64,000 nt of DNA from Providencia burhodogranariea DSM 19968 (lineage in GTDB: Bacteria > Pseudomonadota > Gammaproteobacteria > Enterobacterales > Enterobacteriaceae): the NCBI RefSeq assembly GCF_000314855.2, contig NZ_KB233222.1:1166894-1230893 (forward strand). Reading direction: 5' to 3'. The translations under genes were made by a program, and so were the position numbers. Below, one piece after another: positions 9,576 to 18,774 of the stretch. The notes under the pieces were generated by a model. The model was not told the origin of the DNA and did not search any database. It saw nothing but the letters and a program-made list of their open reading frames with translations. The stretch's first letter is position 1, and every line of letters begins with the position of its first letter.

Positions 9576-10496
9576 ATGTTAAAATTTATTTTGCGTCGTT
9601 TACTCGAAGCGATTCCAACACTTTTTATTCTTATTACCATTTCATTTTTTATGATGCGTTTAGCGCCTGGTAGCCCATTTACTGGGGAGCGTAAGTTACC
9701 ACCTGAAGTCATGGCGAATATTGAAGCGAAATATCACTTAAATGACCCGATGTATCAGCAATATTTTAGCTACTTGGTACAGTTGTCTAAAGGGGACTTT
9801 GGACCGTCATTTAAATATAAAGACTACAGTGTTAATGAGTTAGTTGAAAAAGCATTTCCTGTTTCTGCAAAACTAGGCGCAACAGCGTTTATTGTTGCCG
9901 TTTTCTTTGGTGTCTCCGCTGGGGTAATTGCGGCCCTTAACCAAAACACTAAATGGGATTTTACAGTCATGGGATTCGCCATGACGGGGGTTGTTATCCC
10001 AAGCTTTGTTGTTGCTCCACTGTTGGTACTTATTTTTGCCATTCAATTGAAATGGCTGCCCGGTGGAGGTTGGGATGGGGGTAATCTTACACATATGATC
10101 TTACCGATGGTCGCATTATCTCTTGCATATATTGCCAGTATTTCGCGTATCACTCGTGGTTCAATGATTGAAATTATGCACTCTAATTTTATTCGTACTG
10201 CAAGAGCTAAAGGTTTGCCATTGCGTACTATTATTTTTCGCCACGCCTTAAAACCTGCATTACTTCCAGTCCTTTCATATATGGGACCCGCCTTTGTTGG
10301 AATTATTACCGGCTCAATGGTTGTTGAAACTATCTTTGGTTTACCAGGAATTGGCCAATTATTTGTTAATGGTGCTCTTAATCGTGATTATTCATTGGTA
10401 CTTAGCTTGACCATTTTAGTTGGAGTATTAACCATTGCCTTCAATGCGATTGTCGATGTGTTATATGCCGTTATTGATCCTAAAATTCGCTATTAA
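9576..10496 (+). CDS. oppB: Oligopeptide ABC transporter, permease OppB
   Basis: Inner-membrane permease subunit, 306 aa, the same as E. coli. It starts MLKFILRRLLEAIPTLFIL, with the N-terminal transmembrane helix typical of OppB/DppB. The BPD_transp_1 domain spans roughly residues 95-305 and contains the EAA-like loop TARAKGLPLRTIIFRHALKP, which contacts the ATPases OppD and OppF. GGAAAGAG precedes the ATG. OppC follows after 15 nt. Together with OppC it forms the peptide channel. Confidence 0.96.
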   Translation: MLKFILRRLLEAIPTLFILITISFFMMRLAPGSPFTGERKLPPEVMANIEAKYHLNDPMYQQYFSYLVQLSKGDFGPSFKYKDYSVNELVEKAFPVSAKLGATAFIVAVFFGVSAGVIAALNQNTKWDFTVMGFAMTGVVIPSFVVAPLLVLIFAIQLKWLPGGGWDGGNLTHMILPMVALSLAYIASISRITRGSMIEIMHSNFIRTARAKGLPLRTIIFRHALKPALLPVLSYMGPAFVGIITGSMVVETIFGLPGIGQLFVNGALNRDYSLVLSLTILVGVLTIAFNAIVDVLYAVIDPKIRY

Positions 10497-10511
10497 TCCG
10501 GAGGGTGCACT

Positions 10512-11420
10512 ATGTTATTGAATCAAAAGAATAGTGAAGCTCTGGAAAAACTTTCTGAGCAATTAGATATTGAAGGGCGTAGCTTATGGCAAGATGCTCG
10601 TCGTCGTTTTATGCATAACCGAGCCGCTATTTTCAGTCTATGTGTCCTATGCCTTATTACACTATTTGTTATCTTTGCACCGATGTTATCGCCATTTTTA
10701 TATGATGATACCGATTGGGAGATGATGTCTATGGCGCCTGATATGGCAAGCGGCCATTATTTCGGTACTGATGCTTCGGGGCGTGATTTACTGGTGAGGG
10801 TCGCAATTGGTGGTCGTATTTCTTTGATGGTGGGGGTTGCAGCGGCTTTGGTTGCTGTGATTGTTGGTACACTATATGGTTCTTTAGCTGGCTATGTAGG
10901 TGGAAAAATTGACTCCATCATGATGCGCTTATTGGAGATATTGAACTCATTTCCTTTCATGTTTTTTGTGATCTTATTAGTAACTCTTTTTGGTACTAAT
11001 ATTTTATTGATTTTTGTGGCGATCGGCATGGTTTCTTGGCTTGATATGGCACGTATTGTTCGTGGGCAAACATTGGGGCTTAAGCGAAAAGAGTTTATAG
11101 AGGCGGCATTAGTTTCCGGTGTCAGTACACGTAATATTATTTTGCGTCATATTGTACCTAACGTATTGGGTGTCGTTGTGGTTTATGCTTCTTTGTTAGT
11201 ACCAAGCATGATCTTATTTGAATCCTTTTTAAGCTTTTTAGGGTTAGGTACACAAGAGCCACTAAGTAGCTGGGGAGCCTTATTAAGTGATGGTGCAAAT
11301 TCGATGGAAGTTACCCCGTGGTTATTATTGATCCCAGCAGGCTTTCTTGTTGTGACGCTTTTTTGTTTTAACTTTATCGGCGATGGTTTGCGTGATGCCC
11401 TCGACCCGAAAGATCGCTAG
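10512..11420 (+). CDS. oppC: Oligopeptide ABC transporter, permease OppC
   Basis: 302-aa second permease subunit. The N-terminal cytoplasmic segment contains LWQDARRRFMHNRAAIFSL, typical of the OppC_N domain. The permease domain has the EAA loop EAALVSGVSTRNIILRHIVP and the FGTDASGRDLLVRV block conserved in the OppC/DppC family. GGAGG lies 8 nt before the ATG. The gene is tightly packed between oppB (15 nt) and oppD (11 nt). Confidence 0.96.
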   Translation: MLLNQKNSEALEKLSEQLDIEGRSLWQDARRRFMHNRAAIFSLCVLCLITLFVIFAPMLSPFLYDDTDWEMMSMAPDMASGHYFGTDASGRDLLVRVAIGGRISLMVGVAAALVAVIVGTLYGSLAGYVGGKIDSIMMRLLEILNSFPFMFFVILLVTLFGTNILLIFVAIGMVSWLDMARIVRGQTLGLKRKEFIEAALVSGVSTRNIILRHIVPNVLGVVVVYASLLVPSMILFESFLSFLGLGTQEPLSSWGALLSDGANSMEVTPWLLLIPAGFLVVTLFCFNFIGDGLRDALDPKDR

Positions 11421-11431
11421 AGGAAACTATT

Positions 11432-12421
11432 ATGTCAGAAACGAAATCATCAACTCCTCTATTAAGCGTAAAAAATTTAGATGTTAACTTTTCTACGCCT
11501 GATGGCGATGTAACGGCAGTTAATAAGCTAAATTTTGAATTACATTCAGGAGAAACTCTAGGTATTGTGGGTGAATCTGGTTCAGGCAAATCACAAACTG
11601 CATTTGCTCTAATGGGCCTCTTAGCCCGTAATGGCAAAATTGGCGGTTCAGCCATTTTTAATGGACGTGAAATTTTAAACTTAAAAGAGAAAGCGTTAAA
11701 TAAAATGAGGGCGGAAGAAATTTCTATTATCTTTCAAGATCCAATGACCTCGCTTAACCCTTATTTAAAGATTGGCATTCAATTATCTGAAGTATTAATG
11801 CTGCACAAAGGTATGGGAAAGCAACAAGCATTTGAGGAGTCAGTTCGTATGCTCGATGCGGTTAAAATGCCTGAGTCACGTAATCGAATGAACATGTATC
11901 CCCATGAATTTTCCGGTGGGATGCGCCAACGTGTCATGATAGCGATGGCATTATTATGTCAGCCTAAGTTACTTATTGCTGATGAACCTACCACTGCGCT
12001 GGACGTGACGGTACAAGCGCAAATCATGACACTACTGAATGAACTGAAAAAAGAATTTAACACGGCTATCATTTTAATCACTCATGACTTAGGTGTCGTT
12101 GCGGGTGTTTGCGATAAAGTATTAGTCATGTATGCAGGGAGAACCATGGAATATGGTACTGCCCGTGATATTTTTTATCATCCCTCACACCCATATTCAT
12201 TAGGTTTACTCGCTGCGGTACCTAGATTAGATGGTGATAATGAAAGTCTAATGACCATACCGGGAAATCCACCTAATCTATTACGATTACCGAAAGGTTG
12301 CCCGTTCTCACCGCGCTGCCAATATGCTAATCAACAATGTGTTGAACAAGAGCCAGCATTGACTGCATTTTCAACTAATCGTTTACGAGCCTGCTTTAAA
12401 CCAGTGGAGGAATTGGTATGA
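11432..12421 (+). CDS. oppD: Oligopeptide ABC transporter, ATPase OppD
   Basis: 329-aa cytoplasmic ATPase. Walker A GESGSGKSQ (about residues 47-55), Q-loop FQDPMTSLNPY, signature FSGGMRQRVMIAMAL, Walker B LLIADEPTTALD and switch His ILITHDLG are all intact. The C-terminal oligo_HPY extension carries the Cys cluster CPFSPRCQYANQQC, known in this subfamily to bind an iron-sulfur cluster. The stop overlaps the oppF start (ATGA), indicating translational coupling. Confidence 0.96.
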   Translation: MSETKSSTPLLSVKNLDVNFSTPDGDVTAVNKLNFELHSGETLGIVGESGSGKSQTAFALMGLLARNGKIGGSAIFNGREILNLKEKALNKMRAEEISIIFQDPMTSLNPYLKIGIQLSEVLMLHKGMGKQQAFEESVRMLDAVKMPESRNRMNMYPHEFSGGMRQRVMIAMALLCQPKLLIADEPTTALDVTVQAQIMTLLNELKKEFNTAIILITHDLGVVAGVCDKVLVMYAGRTMEYGTARDIFYHPSHPYSLGLLAAVPRLDGDNESLMTIPGNPPNLLRLPKGCPFSPRCQYANQQCVEQEPALTAFSTNRLRACFKPVEELV

Positions 12422-13419
12422 GCCAACAAGAAAATAGGCCAATTCTGCTCGAAGTGAATGATTTAAAAGTTCATTTTTCGATTAGAGATAAAAAACAGTG
12501 GTTTTGGCAACCCGACAAAAGTTTAAAAGCGGTCGATGGGGTAACATTACGGCTTTATGAAGGTGAAACTCTGGGAGTCGTCGGTGAGTCTGGCTGCGGA
12601 AAATCAACCTTTGCCCGCGCTATTATTGGCTTAGTGAAATCAACGGGGGGAACAGTTAGCTGGTTAGGGCGCGATCTTTTAGGATTAAATGATAAGCAGT
12701 GGCGTGAAATACGTAGCGATATTCAAATGATCTTCCAAGACCCTTTGGCATCGCTCAATCCGAGAATGACTATCGGTGATATTATTGCTGAGCCATTAAA
12801 AACCTATAACCCGAAAATGCCTCAATCAGAAGTGACAGACAAAGTCCGTAAAATAATGAAACGGGTTGGGTTATTACCAAACTTGGTAAATCGGTATCCA
12901 CATGAATTTTCTGGAGGGCAATGTCAGCGTATTGGAATTGCAAGAGCATTAATTCTAGAGCCTAAATTAGTCATTTGTGATGAACCTGTTTCAGCATTGG
13001 ATGTATCAATTCAAGCTCAGGTTGTTAACTTATTGCAAGAGCTACAACGAGAAATGGGATTATCACTGATCTTTATTGCCCATGACTTGGCGGTGGTGAA
13101 ACATATTTCAGACCGTGTATTAGTGATGTATTTGGGGCATGCTGTTGAATTGGGCACTTATGATGAGGTATATAACAATCCAATTCACCCTTACACTAAA
13201 GCCTTAATGTCAGCAGTCCCTGTACCTGATCCTGACAAAGAGAAAAGTAAATCGATTCAATTATTGGAAGGTGAATTACCTTCGCCAATAAATCCGCCAT
13301 CAGGATGTGTATTTAGAACTCGTTGTCCATTAGCAGATGAAGGTTGCGCTAAAACTAAACCGCTATTGGAAGGGAGTTTCAAACATGCAGTATCTTGTTT
13401 AAAAGCGGATCCACTCTAA
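12418..13419 (+). CDS. oppF: Oligopeptide ABC transporter, ATPase OppF
   Basis: 333-aa partner of OppD. Walker A GESGCGKST, signature FSGGQCQRIGIARAL, Walker B LVICDEPVSALD and IAHDLAVV are intact. The C-terminal oligo_HPY region has Cys residues in GCVFRTRCPLADEGC. The ATG overlaps the oppD stop by 4 nt. It is the last gene of the operon, closed by a strong hairpin at 13428-13460. Confidence 0.96.
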   Translation: MSQQENRPILLEVNDLKVHFSIRDKKQWFWQPDKSLKAVDGVTLRLYEGETLGVVGESGCGKSTFARAIIGLVKSTGGTVSWLGRDLLGLNDKQWREIRSDIQMIFQDPLASLNPRMTIGDIIAEPLKTYNPKMPQSEVTDKVRKIMKRVGLLPNLVNRYPHEFSGGQCQRIGIARALILEPKLVICDEPVSALDVSIQAQVVNLLQELQREMGLSLIFIAHDLAVVKHISDRVLVMYLGHAVELGTYDEVYNNPIHPYTKALMSAVPVPDPDKEKSKSIQLLEGELPSPINPPSGCVFRTRCPLADEGCAKTKPLLEGSFKHAVSCLKADPL

Positions 13420-13427
13420 ATATGAAC

Positions 13428-13460
13428 ATAAAGCGGGCGAAACTATTTCGCCCGCTTTAT
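13428..13460. terminator. Bidirectional terminator between oppF and yciU
   Basis: 15-bp perfect stem ATAAAGCGGGCGAAA / TTTCGCCCGCTTTAT with a 3-nt loop, between convergent genes. U-rich sequence on both sides fits termination in both directions. Confidence 0.85.
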
Positions 13461-13499
13461 TAGTAACTTTAAGCACCGTTAGCAGCTATGGAAATTGAA

Positions 13500-13832
13500 T
13501 TAACGTTTCCACAATATATGATTAAAAGGCTGTGTTGGATCACGGCTAATCAATATTCTTGCAAAAATATCATTTATTTCATCTTCTTCAGATTGTGCTA
13601 AGCCAATAATAACTTCACTAAAATTGTTTAAATTGAACTCTGGCTGGATAACACTGTGCCAATGGGATGTTAACGGTATAATCTCAGCGGCACCGGATTC
13701 TTCAAATTGCAGAGCAAAAAGAACCTGATCAGCCGGCTCTAAATTGTCCATCGCATTTTCTAGGAAAAGGTCATAGGCTATTTCAATGATTTCATCTTCA
13801 TCGATAAGTGCGGTAAATTGTGGCTTAGTCAT
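13500..13832 (-). CDS. yciU: YciU, DUF440-family acidic protein
   Basis: 110-aa acidic cytoplasmic protein matching E. coli YciU (109 aa): YDLFLENAMDNLEPADQVLF, FALQFEESGAAE and VIIGLAQSEEDEINDIFARI. The family includes HI1450, proposed as a double-stranded DNA mimic because of its negative surface; its cellular target is uncertain. A TTG seven codons upstream opens the same frame, but AGGA is placed correctly for the ATG at 13832. It lies just after clsA on the same strand (23 nt from the clsA stop), so co-transcription is likely, as in E. coli. Confidence 0.9.
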   Translation of the reverse strand: MTKPQFTALIDEDEIIEIAYDLFLENAMDNLEPADQVLFALQFEESGAAEIIPLTSHWHSVIQPEFNLNNFSEVIIGLAQSEEDEINDIFARILISRDPTQPFNHILWKR

Positions 13833-13855
13833 GACAGTTCCTAAAGTTTTCAAAA

Positions 13856-15316
13856 TTACAGTAATGGGCTAAAAAAGTAGCAAAGGCGTTCAATAACTCG
13901 ATTCCAGAATGGTCGTTGTTCCCACTCCTCGAGTTCAAGGCGGGTAGAACGAGCGATATAATCATACTGCACAATTGTCAGATCACTACCAAAGTTTTTA
14001 TCATCAATGACAACCGTGATTTCAAAGTTCAACCATAAACTACGCATATCTAAATTGACTGAGCCAACAAGGCTTAATTCACCATCAACTAAGACACTTT
14101 TGGTATGCAATAAGCCATCTTCAAACTGATAAATTTTAACGCCTGCTTCAAGTAATTCAGTATAAAACGAACGACTTGCCCAGCGAACCAGAAAAGAGTT
14201 ATTGAGCCTTGGCATAACAATACTTACATCAACACCACGCATAGCGGCGGTACAGATGGCATGTAGCAAATCATCACTTGGGACAAAATAAGGTGTTGTC
14301 ATGATCAATTGCTTGCGCGCAGAGAAAATTGCCGTCATTAATGACTGTTGAATCAACTCATCAGGGAAACCAGGACCTGAGGCAATGACTTGGGTTGTGT
14401 GCCCGTTTGCTTGCTCAAATGGCATTATATTAGTGTCAGGTGGTGGCGGCAGAATACGTTGCCCGGTTTCCATCTCCCAGTCAAATGCATAAACAATACC
14501 TAATGTAGTACTAACTGGGCCTTCCATACGAACTAAGATGTCTACCCATTCACCAAACCCAGCATCCTGTTTAAAGTAGCGAGGATCGACCATATTCATA
14601 CTGCCAGTGTAGGAAATATAATTATCGATGATGACCATCTTACGATGTTGGCGTAAATCCATTCGACGTAAGAAAAAACGCATGAGGTTAACTTTCAATG
14701 ATTCAACAAATTCGATCCCAGCGGCTCGCATTTTTTTGGGATAATCACTGCGAAAGAAATGCCAGCTACCAGCAGAATCGACCATGATACGGCATTTAAC
14801 ACCCCGTTTAGCGGCATTGAGTAACGCTTCAGTAACGCCATCAACTAAACCACCTGTTTGCCAGATATAAAATACCATCTCAATTGAATGCTGCGCATTA
14901 TTGATATCATTAACAATAGATTTAAGTGACTCTTCACATGTGGTCATTAGCTGTATACGGTTACCTTTAACCCCCGCAATACCTTGACGTTTTTCACAAA
15001 GTTGGAACAGTGGCTCAGCAACACGACTATGCTCTTTGGTAAAGATGTGTTTTGAATGGCGTAAATTTTCGAGCCAAGTAGCCACAGAAGGCCACATTTG
15101 TTGAGCCTTATCAACACGTCGTTTGCCCAGATGAAGCTCACCAAAGGCGATATAGGCGATAATTCCGACTAATGGCAGGATATAAATGATTAGTAACCAT
15201 GTCATGGCAGAGGTAACAGGTCTACGTTTGACCAGAATTCGAACGGTAACTCCCGCAATCACTAGCCAGTACAAGAAAAAAAATAACCAGCTCAATAATG
15301 TATAAACTGTTGCCAT
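13856..15316 (-). CDS. clsA: Cardiolipin synthase A
   Basis: Condenses two phosphatidylglycerol molecules to cardiolipin at the inner membrane. From the chosen ATG it is 486 aa, the E. coli length, beginning [19 protein letters not shown]. Two N-terminal transmembrane helices (about residues 8-60) precede two phospholipase-D HKD motifs: [18 protein letters not shown] and [18 protein letters not shown]. The frame extends eight codons further (ATGs at 15340 and 15334) and none of the starts has a close Shine-Dalgarno, so the start is set by homology. yciU follows on the same strand and yciY diverges. Confidence 0.95.
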   Translation of the reverse strand: MATVYTLLSWLFFFLYWLVIAGVTVRILVKRRPVTSAMTWLLIIYILPLVGIIAYIAFGELHLGKRRVDKAQQMWPSVATWLENLRHSKHIFTKEHSRVAEPLFQLCEKRQGIAGVKGNRIQLMTTCEESLKSIVNDINNAQHSIEMVFYIWQTGGLVDGVTEALLNAAKRGVKCRIMVDSAGSWHFFRSDYPKKMRAAGIEFVESLKVNLMRFFLRRMDLRQHRKMVIIDNYISYTGSMNMVDPRYFKQDAGFGEWVDILVRMEGPVSTTLGIVYAFDWEMETGQRILPPPPDTNIMPFEQANGHTTQVIASGPGFPDELIQQSLMTAIFSARKQLIMTTPYFVPSDDLLHAICTAAMRGVDVSIVMPRLNNSFLVRWASRSFYTELLEAGVKIYQFEDGLLHTKSVLVDGELSLVGSVNLDMRSLWLNFEITVVIDDKNFGSDLTIVQYDYIARSTRLELEEWEQRPFWNRVIERLCYFFSPLL

Positions 15317-15616
15317 ATGGATTACATACCTCATAAACATGGGGGCGTAAAAGTGGTCAAAAAATGAAATAGACCCGACTAAATAAAACTCGAGACTAAA
15401 CTTAATTGAATTTAGCCAAGTTTCATATCAAAAACTTTGTTAGATGTTATAGATTAATCACGAAAAAACAATTCATTATATTGATAGTTTTATTTTGAAA
15501 TTACTTTAGTTGTCATTCTAATAATTAAACTAATTGAAAGGTAATTCTTGGCTCAGACAAGTAAAGGTTTATAATATTCAGCCAATTTCATTACTCAAGA
15601 AAGAAAAGGGATAAGA

Positions 15617-15799
15617 ATGAGACGTAGTAGGCATGAAGTTGGTCGCTGGCGTATGTTAAGACAATCACTGCGTCGCCGTCGCCGTTGGCTTGAAGGGCAT
15701 TCAAGACGCAATATGCGTATCTACTCAATAAGAAAATTTGATATCTACAAATGCCGTCGTTCACTGTTATTTACTCAATGGAATGACTGGGGAAATTGA
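15617..15799 (+). CDS. yciY: Small basic protein YciY
   Basis: 60-aa very basic protein. Its first 40 residues closely match E. coli YciY (57 aa), which sits at the same place beside clsA: RRSRHEVGRWRM, RRRRRWLEGHSRRNMRI. Function is unknown; the Arg-rich composition would allow nucleic-acid or membrane-phosphate binding (inference). AAGGGAT precedes the ATG. Conservation of such a short frame across genera supports a real gene. Confidence 0.8.
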   Translation: MRRSRHEVGRWRMLRQSLRRRRRWLEGHSRRNMRIYSIRKFDIYKCRRSLLFTQWNDWGN

Positions 15800-15841
15800 G
15801 GATAAATTTCACAATTTTCACATTGAAGGACAAACGTTATT

Positions 15842-15860
15842 GAATATGATTGCTATTTGC
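15842..15860 (+). promoter_or_regulatory. Putative Fur box upstream of tonB
   Basis: GAATATGATTGCTATTTGC shares about 12 of 19 positions with the Fur consensus and lies 56 nt before the tonB ATG. tonB is Fur-regulated in E. coli. The match is partial, so this is a suggestion only. Confidence 0.35.
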
Positions 15861-15915
15861 ATTTAAACTAGTGATCATATTCTTTAGGTTTATCGTCGTA
15901 GGGTAGAAAATTCAT

Positions 15916-16656
15916 ATGCGTTGGATTCGTTGGCCTCTTATTATTATTCTTTCATTGTCTATTCATGCAGGTCTTGCTATGGCATGGATTTTTAATCAAC
16001 CGAAAATGACACCCGTTGCGGAGCCTATGACGGTTGCAATGATAGCATTTGAATCGGAGCAGCCTGCAACAGAGCCTGTTACGGCTCAGTCCGAGCCTGC
16101 TCCACAACCAGAGCCGGAACCAGAGCCGGAACCGATTGTCGAGCCAGAACCTGTTGTTGAGCCTGTAATTGCTTTGCCTGAAAAGAAACCTGAAGTAAAG
16201 AAAAAGCCAACGCCTAAAAAAGAAGAAAAACGTGAAATCAAAAAAGATGCTAAGCCTGTTGAGAAAAAATTAGCGAAAAATGATAGTGATTTGAAACCGT
16301 TATCTGATTTAAATGCGGCACCTGCAAAATCGAATACTAATGTTACAGCTAAAAATAATGGTGCTACTAGTAGTGAGTCAACTAGCAAGCGCGGGCCTCA
16401 AGCAATTCGTAAGCAAGCGCCTTCTTATCCGGAACGTGCAAGGCGTTTAGGCAAAGACGGCTATGTTAAGGTGCGTTATGACATTGATGAAGATGGCCGA
16501 GTGACAAATATTGAATTTGTTGAAGCATCCCCAAAAGGTTTGTTTGAACGTGATGTCAAACGCGCAATGAATCGATGGACGTTCGAAAAATTGCCTGCAA
16601 AAGGCTATGTAACAGAAATCTATTTTAAAATTGATGGCACTGTGAGCCAAGTTTAA
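15916..16656 (+). CDS. tonB: TonB energy transducer
   Basis: TonB couples the ExbBD proton-motive-force motor to outer-membrane receptors for siderophores, heme and B12. The protein is 246 aa. The N-terminal inner-membrane anchor RWPLIIILSLSIHAGLAMAW contains the Ser-x3-His pattern essential for ExbB/ExbD coupling. A periplasmic spacer follows with Glu-Pro repeats (about residues 56-75) and Lys-Pro repeats (about 90-115). The C-terminal TonB_C domain (about 160-246) includes PSYPERARRLGKDGYVKVRY and the AMNRWTFEKLP block. The start has only a weak Shine-Dalgarno. E. coli kch and yciI, which lie here in that species, are absent. Confidence 0.93.
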   Translation: MRWIRWPLIIILSLSIHAGLAMAWIFNQPKMTPVAEPMTVAMIAFESEQPATEPVTAQSEPAPQPEPEPEPEPIVEPEPVVEPVIALPEKKPEVKKKPTPKKEEKREIKKDAKPVEKKLAKNDSDLKPLSDLNAAPAKSNTNVTAKNNGATSSESTSKRGPQAIRKQAPSYPERARRLGKDGYVKVRYDIDEDGRVTNIEFVEASPKGLFERDVKRAMNRWTFEKLPAKGYVTEIYFKIDGTVSQV

Positions 16657-16685
16657 ATCACCATCTTTTTATTCATATTGAAAAT

Positions 16686-16727
16686 AATATCCCCTCATAA
16701 TGAATCAAAAAATTATGAGGGGATATT
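16686..16727. terminator. Bidirectional terminator between tonB and yciA
   Basis: Long stem AATATCCCCTCATAAT / ATTATGAGGGGATATT with a 10-nt loop between convergent genes. Confidence 0.8.
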
Positions 16728-16756
16728 TATGTTAGAAAATAATCTTAAGGTGAAAG

Positions 16757-17173
16757 CTATTCAGAGCTCTCTAATTTGAATTGCTGTTTTTCTTTAGGCA
16801 ATTCTCGTGGTGTATTGTCATCATTGACAGCAACATAGGTAAAAACAGCATCAGTTGCTTGATAACGCTGACCAACTGGCTCTGTTGCAACTTTTTTAAC
16901 CCAGACCTCAATGTTAATGGTGATAGAGCTTTTACCTGTCTTTAAACAACGTGCATAGCAGCAGACGACATCACCAACAGCAACGGGTTTTTGAAACTTA
17001 ATACCATTCACAGCAATGGTCACAACACGACCAAGAGCAATTTCTTTCGCTAAAATGGCACCGCCAATATCCATTTGAGACATTAACCAACCGCCAAAAA
17101 TATCACCATTTGCATTAGTATCAGCAGGCATTGCTAATGTACGTAAAACTAATTCGCCGTTTGGTAATTGCAT
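16757..17173 (-). CDS. yciA: Acyl-CoA thioesterase YciA
   Basis: 138-aa hot-dog-fold thioesterase that hydrolyses a broad range of acyl-CoAs in the cytosol. The family block LRTLAMPADTNANGDIFGGW (about residues 11-30), with the catalytic Asp region followed by LMSQMDIGGAI, is intact. VGDVVCCYARC and VEVWVKKVA-like segments match E. coli YciA (132 aa). AGAG sits before the ATG. It is convergent with tonB, as in E. coli. Confidence 0.94.
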   Translation of the reverse strand: MQLPNGELVLRTLAMPADTNANGDIFGGWLMSQMDIGGAILAKEIALGRVVTIAVNGIKFQKPVAVGDVVCCYARCLKTGKSSITINIEVWVKKVATEPVGQRYQATDAVFTYVAVNDDNTPRELPKEKQQFKLESSE

Positions 17174-17702
17174 ATCAAACTCTTTATTAAAATATAGAAA
17201 TGTTCAACTAACGTTAATCATAAACTATAACCCCAGTTTTAGTCACGATGAATCATGAGCCAACTTTAGTTATCAGTTTTCCTAGAGGCTGTTGATCTTT
17301 GAAGGTCAATCTTTATTTGAATTAAACATCCTTACCTAAGGTAAAAAGTAAGGCAAGAACGACTCAATACGGCAAAAAATCATGTTTAATCGAATAAGAA
17401 GGGCATTTTTGATTTTTAGCTTGAAGTTGCTGTGATGTTTTTTAATCACCTAAATACTTAACATCATTATATTACTGCCATTTCAATCAGTTAATGCAAT
17501 AAAAACAAATAACAAAGACCAACAGTCACTAGCGCTTTATTGCTTTACTTTTTAGCTATAATTTGAATTATTTAGGGCATATCAAGGCTATAAAAACGCA
17601 AAGAAATGGCAAGAAGTGTTTTTTATATTTAATAATTAATTTTATTTGTCTACAATAAAAACGTGTTTTGTGTTTTTTTGTTGTGAATTCAGGAGGGACG
17701 AT
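17174..17702. other. Intergenic region between yciA and the Pmp3-like gene
   Basis: 529 nt. It holds repeat copy C (17292-17483) and, at 17563-17581, TTGAATTATTTAGGGCATA, which resembles the right end of the inverted-repeat element at 51771-51886. It should also contain divergent promoters for yciA and the small membrane protein. Confidence 0.6.
17292..17483 (+). repeat. Dispersed intergenic repeat, copy C
   Basis: Roughly 190-nt copy in the same orientation as copy A. It shows TTGATCTTTGAAGGTCAAT, TTATTTGAATTAA, CCTTACCTAAGGTAA, GTTTAATCGAA, GTGATGTTTTTTAATCACCT and ACATCATTATATTACTGCC in the shared order. Confidence 0.65.
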
Positions 17703-17897
17703 ATGAGATTAATATTGGCAATTCTACTACCTTGGTTGCAATTTTTTACTATCGGCCGCCCATTTGCTGGGATTATCTGCCTTATTTTACAAGTTACCTT
17801 GATTGGGTGGATCCCCGCGGCGATTTGGTCTGTATATGCGCTATCTCAATACAATACAGATAAGAAGATCGAACAAGCATTTGGCAAACGATATTAA
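17703..17897 (+). CDS. YqaE/Pmp3-like small membrane protein
   Basis: 64-aa protein with two hydrophobic segments (residues about 3-17 and 22-46) joined by FTIGRPFAG, plus a short charged tail, a layout like the UPF0057 (Pmp3/YqaE) family of small stress-related membrane proteins. Similarity is in pattern rather than strong identity, so the family name is tentative. AGGAGG at 17692-17697 fixes the ATG at 17703; an upstream TTG in frame is rejected. It is a single gene with its own terminator at 17910-17961. Confidence 0.7.
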   Translation: MRLILAILLPWLQFFTIGRPFAGIICLILQVTLIGWIPAAIWSVYALSQYNTDKKIEQAFGKRY

Positions 17898-17909
17898 ACA
17901 AAATAAAAA

Positions 17910-17961
17910 AACCTGCATTTTGAAATGGTTCCATAATATTGGATATTTCAACTTGCAGGTT
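17910..17961. terminator. Bidirectional terminator between the Pmp3-like gene and yciB
   Basis: AACCTGCA-TTTTGAAAT pairs with ATTTCAA-CTTGCAGGTT across a 20-nt loop. An A-run on the 5' side and T-rich sequence on the 3' side serve both convergent genes. Confidence 0.7.
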
Positions 17962-17977
17962 CTTTATTGACTATAAT

Positions 17978-18550
17978 TTATTGCTGAGGCTTATGATTTT
18001 CTTCTTCTGAGTGTTCTTCTTTAGACATATTTTTATAAATATAGACAACACTAAGAACGGTGAATATTAATGTCCCAGCGGTTAAACCGAACACTTTAAA
18101 GTTCATCCATGTATCAAGAGACAACCAAAATGCGATATAGATATTTAATGCAGCGCAAAGAATAAAAAAGATTGCCCATGCGCTATTCAGTTTAATCCAG
18201 TTACTATCGGGAAGTTTAATTTCTTGATTACTGCCTAACATTCGTTGAATTAATGGTTTTTTGGTGAACCATTGGCTGATCAGTAATGCTAAAGCAAACA
18301 AAGCATAAATAATGGTAACTTTCCATTTGATAAAGGCATCGCTATGGAAAATAAGCGTTAATGAAGCGAAAACCATCACGATAATACAAGTGATTTTAGC
18401 GATTTTTTCAACTTTTTTATAAACGAGATAAGTCGCGAGTAACGCGAGCGGGGTTGCGACCAATAATGCGCCACTGGCATAGTAAATGTCATAAGTTTTA
18501 TAGACAAGAAAAAAAATCACCAAAGGGATAAAATCAATAAGTTGTTTCAT
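17978..18550 (-). CDS. yciB: Inner-membrane protein YciB (septation protein A family)
   Basis: 190-aa protein with about five transmembrane helices, starting [27 protein letters not shown] as in E. coli YciB/IspZ (179 aa). YciB links cell elongation and division complexes and affects envelope integrity; the precise activity is unknown. [10 protein letters not shown] and [10 protein letters not shown] are conserved. The acidic C-terminal tail ([10 protein letters not shown]) is longer than in E. coli. In E. coli yciC is adjacent; here a SulP gene is inserted between them. Confidence 0.92.
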   Translation of the reverse strand: MKQLIDFIPLVIFFLVYKTYDIYYASGALLVATPLALLATYLVYKKVEKIAKITCIIVMVFASLTLIFHSDAFIKWKVTIIYALFALALLISQWFTKKPLIQRMLGSNQEIKLPDSNWIKLNSAWAIFFILCAALNIYIAFWLSLDTWMNFKVFGLTAGTLIFTVLSVVYIYKNMSKEEHSEEENHKPQQ

Positions 18551-18774
18551 AACAGTGGGTACCCGAGCCTCGCATCAAAATAATGGCATAGTTTAACCGA
18601 TTTTCGTGAGAATTGTTAAAAGTTTGCTCCTTTTTACCAAGAATACCGCTGTTTACCAATCATATTTGCATTATTTTACTTATATTTGGCTTTAGTAATG
18701 GAAAATATTTGATACTTCATATATATAATAACCATATTAATTTAACTTCCTAATTTTTAGAGAATTTTCTGACA

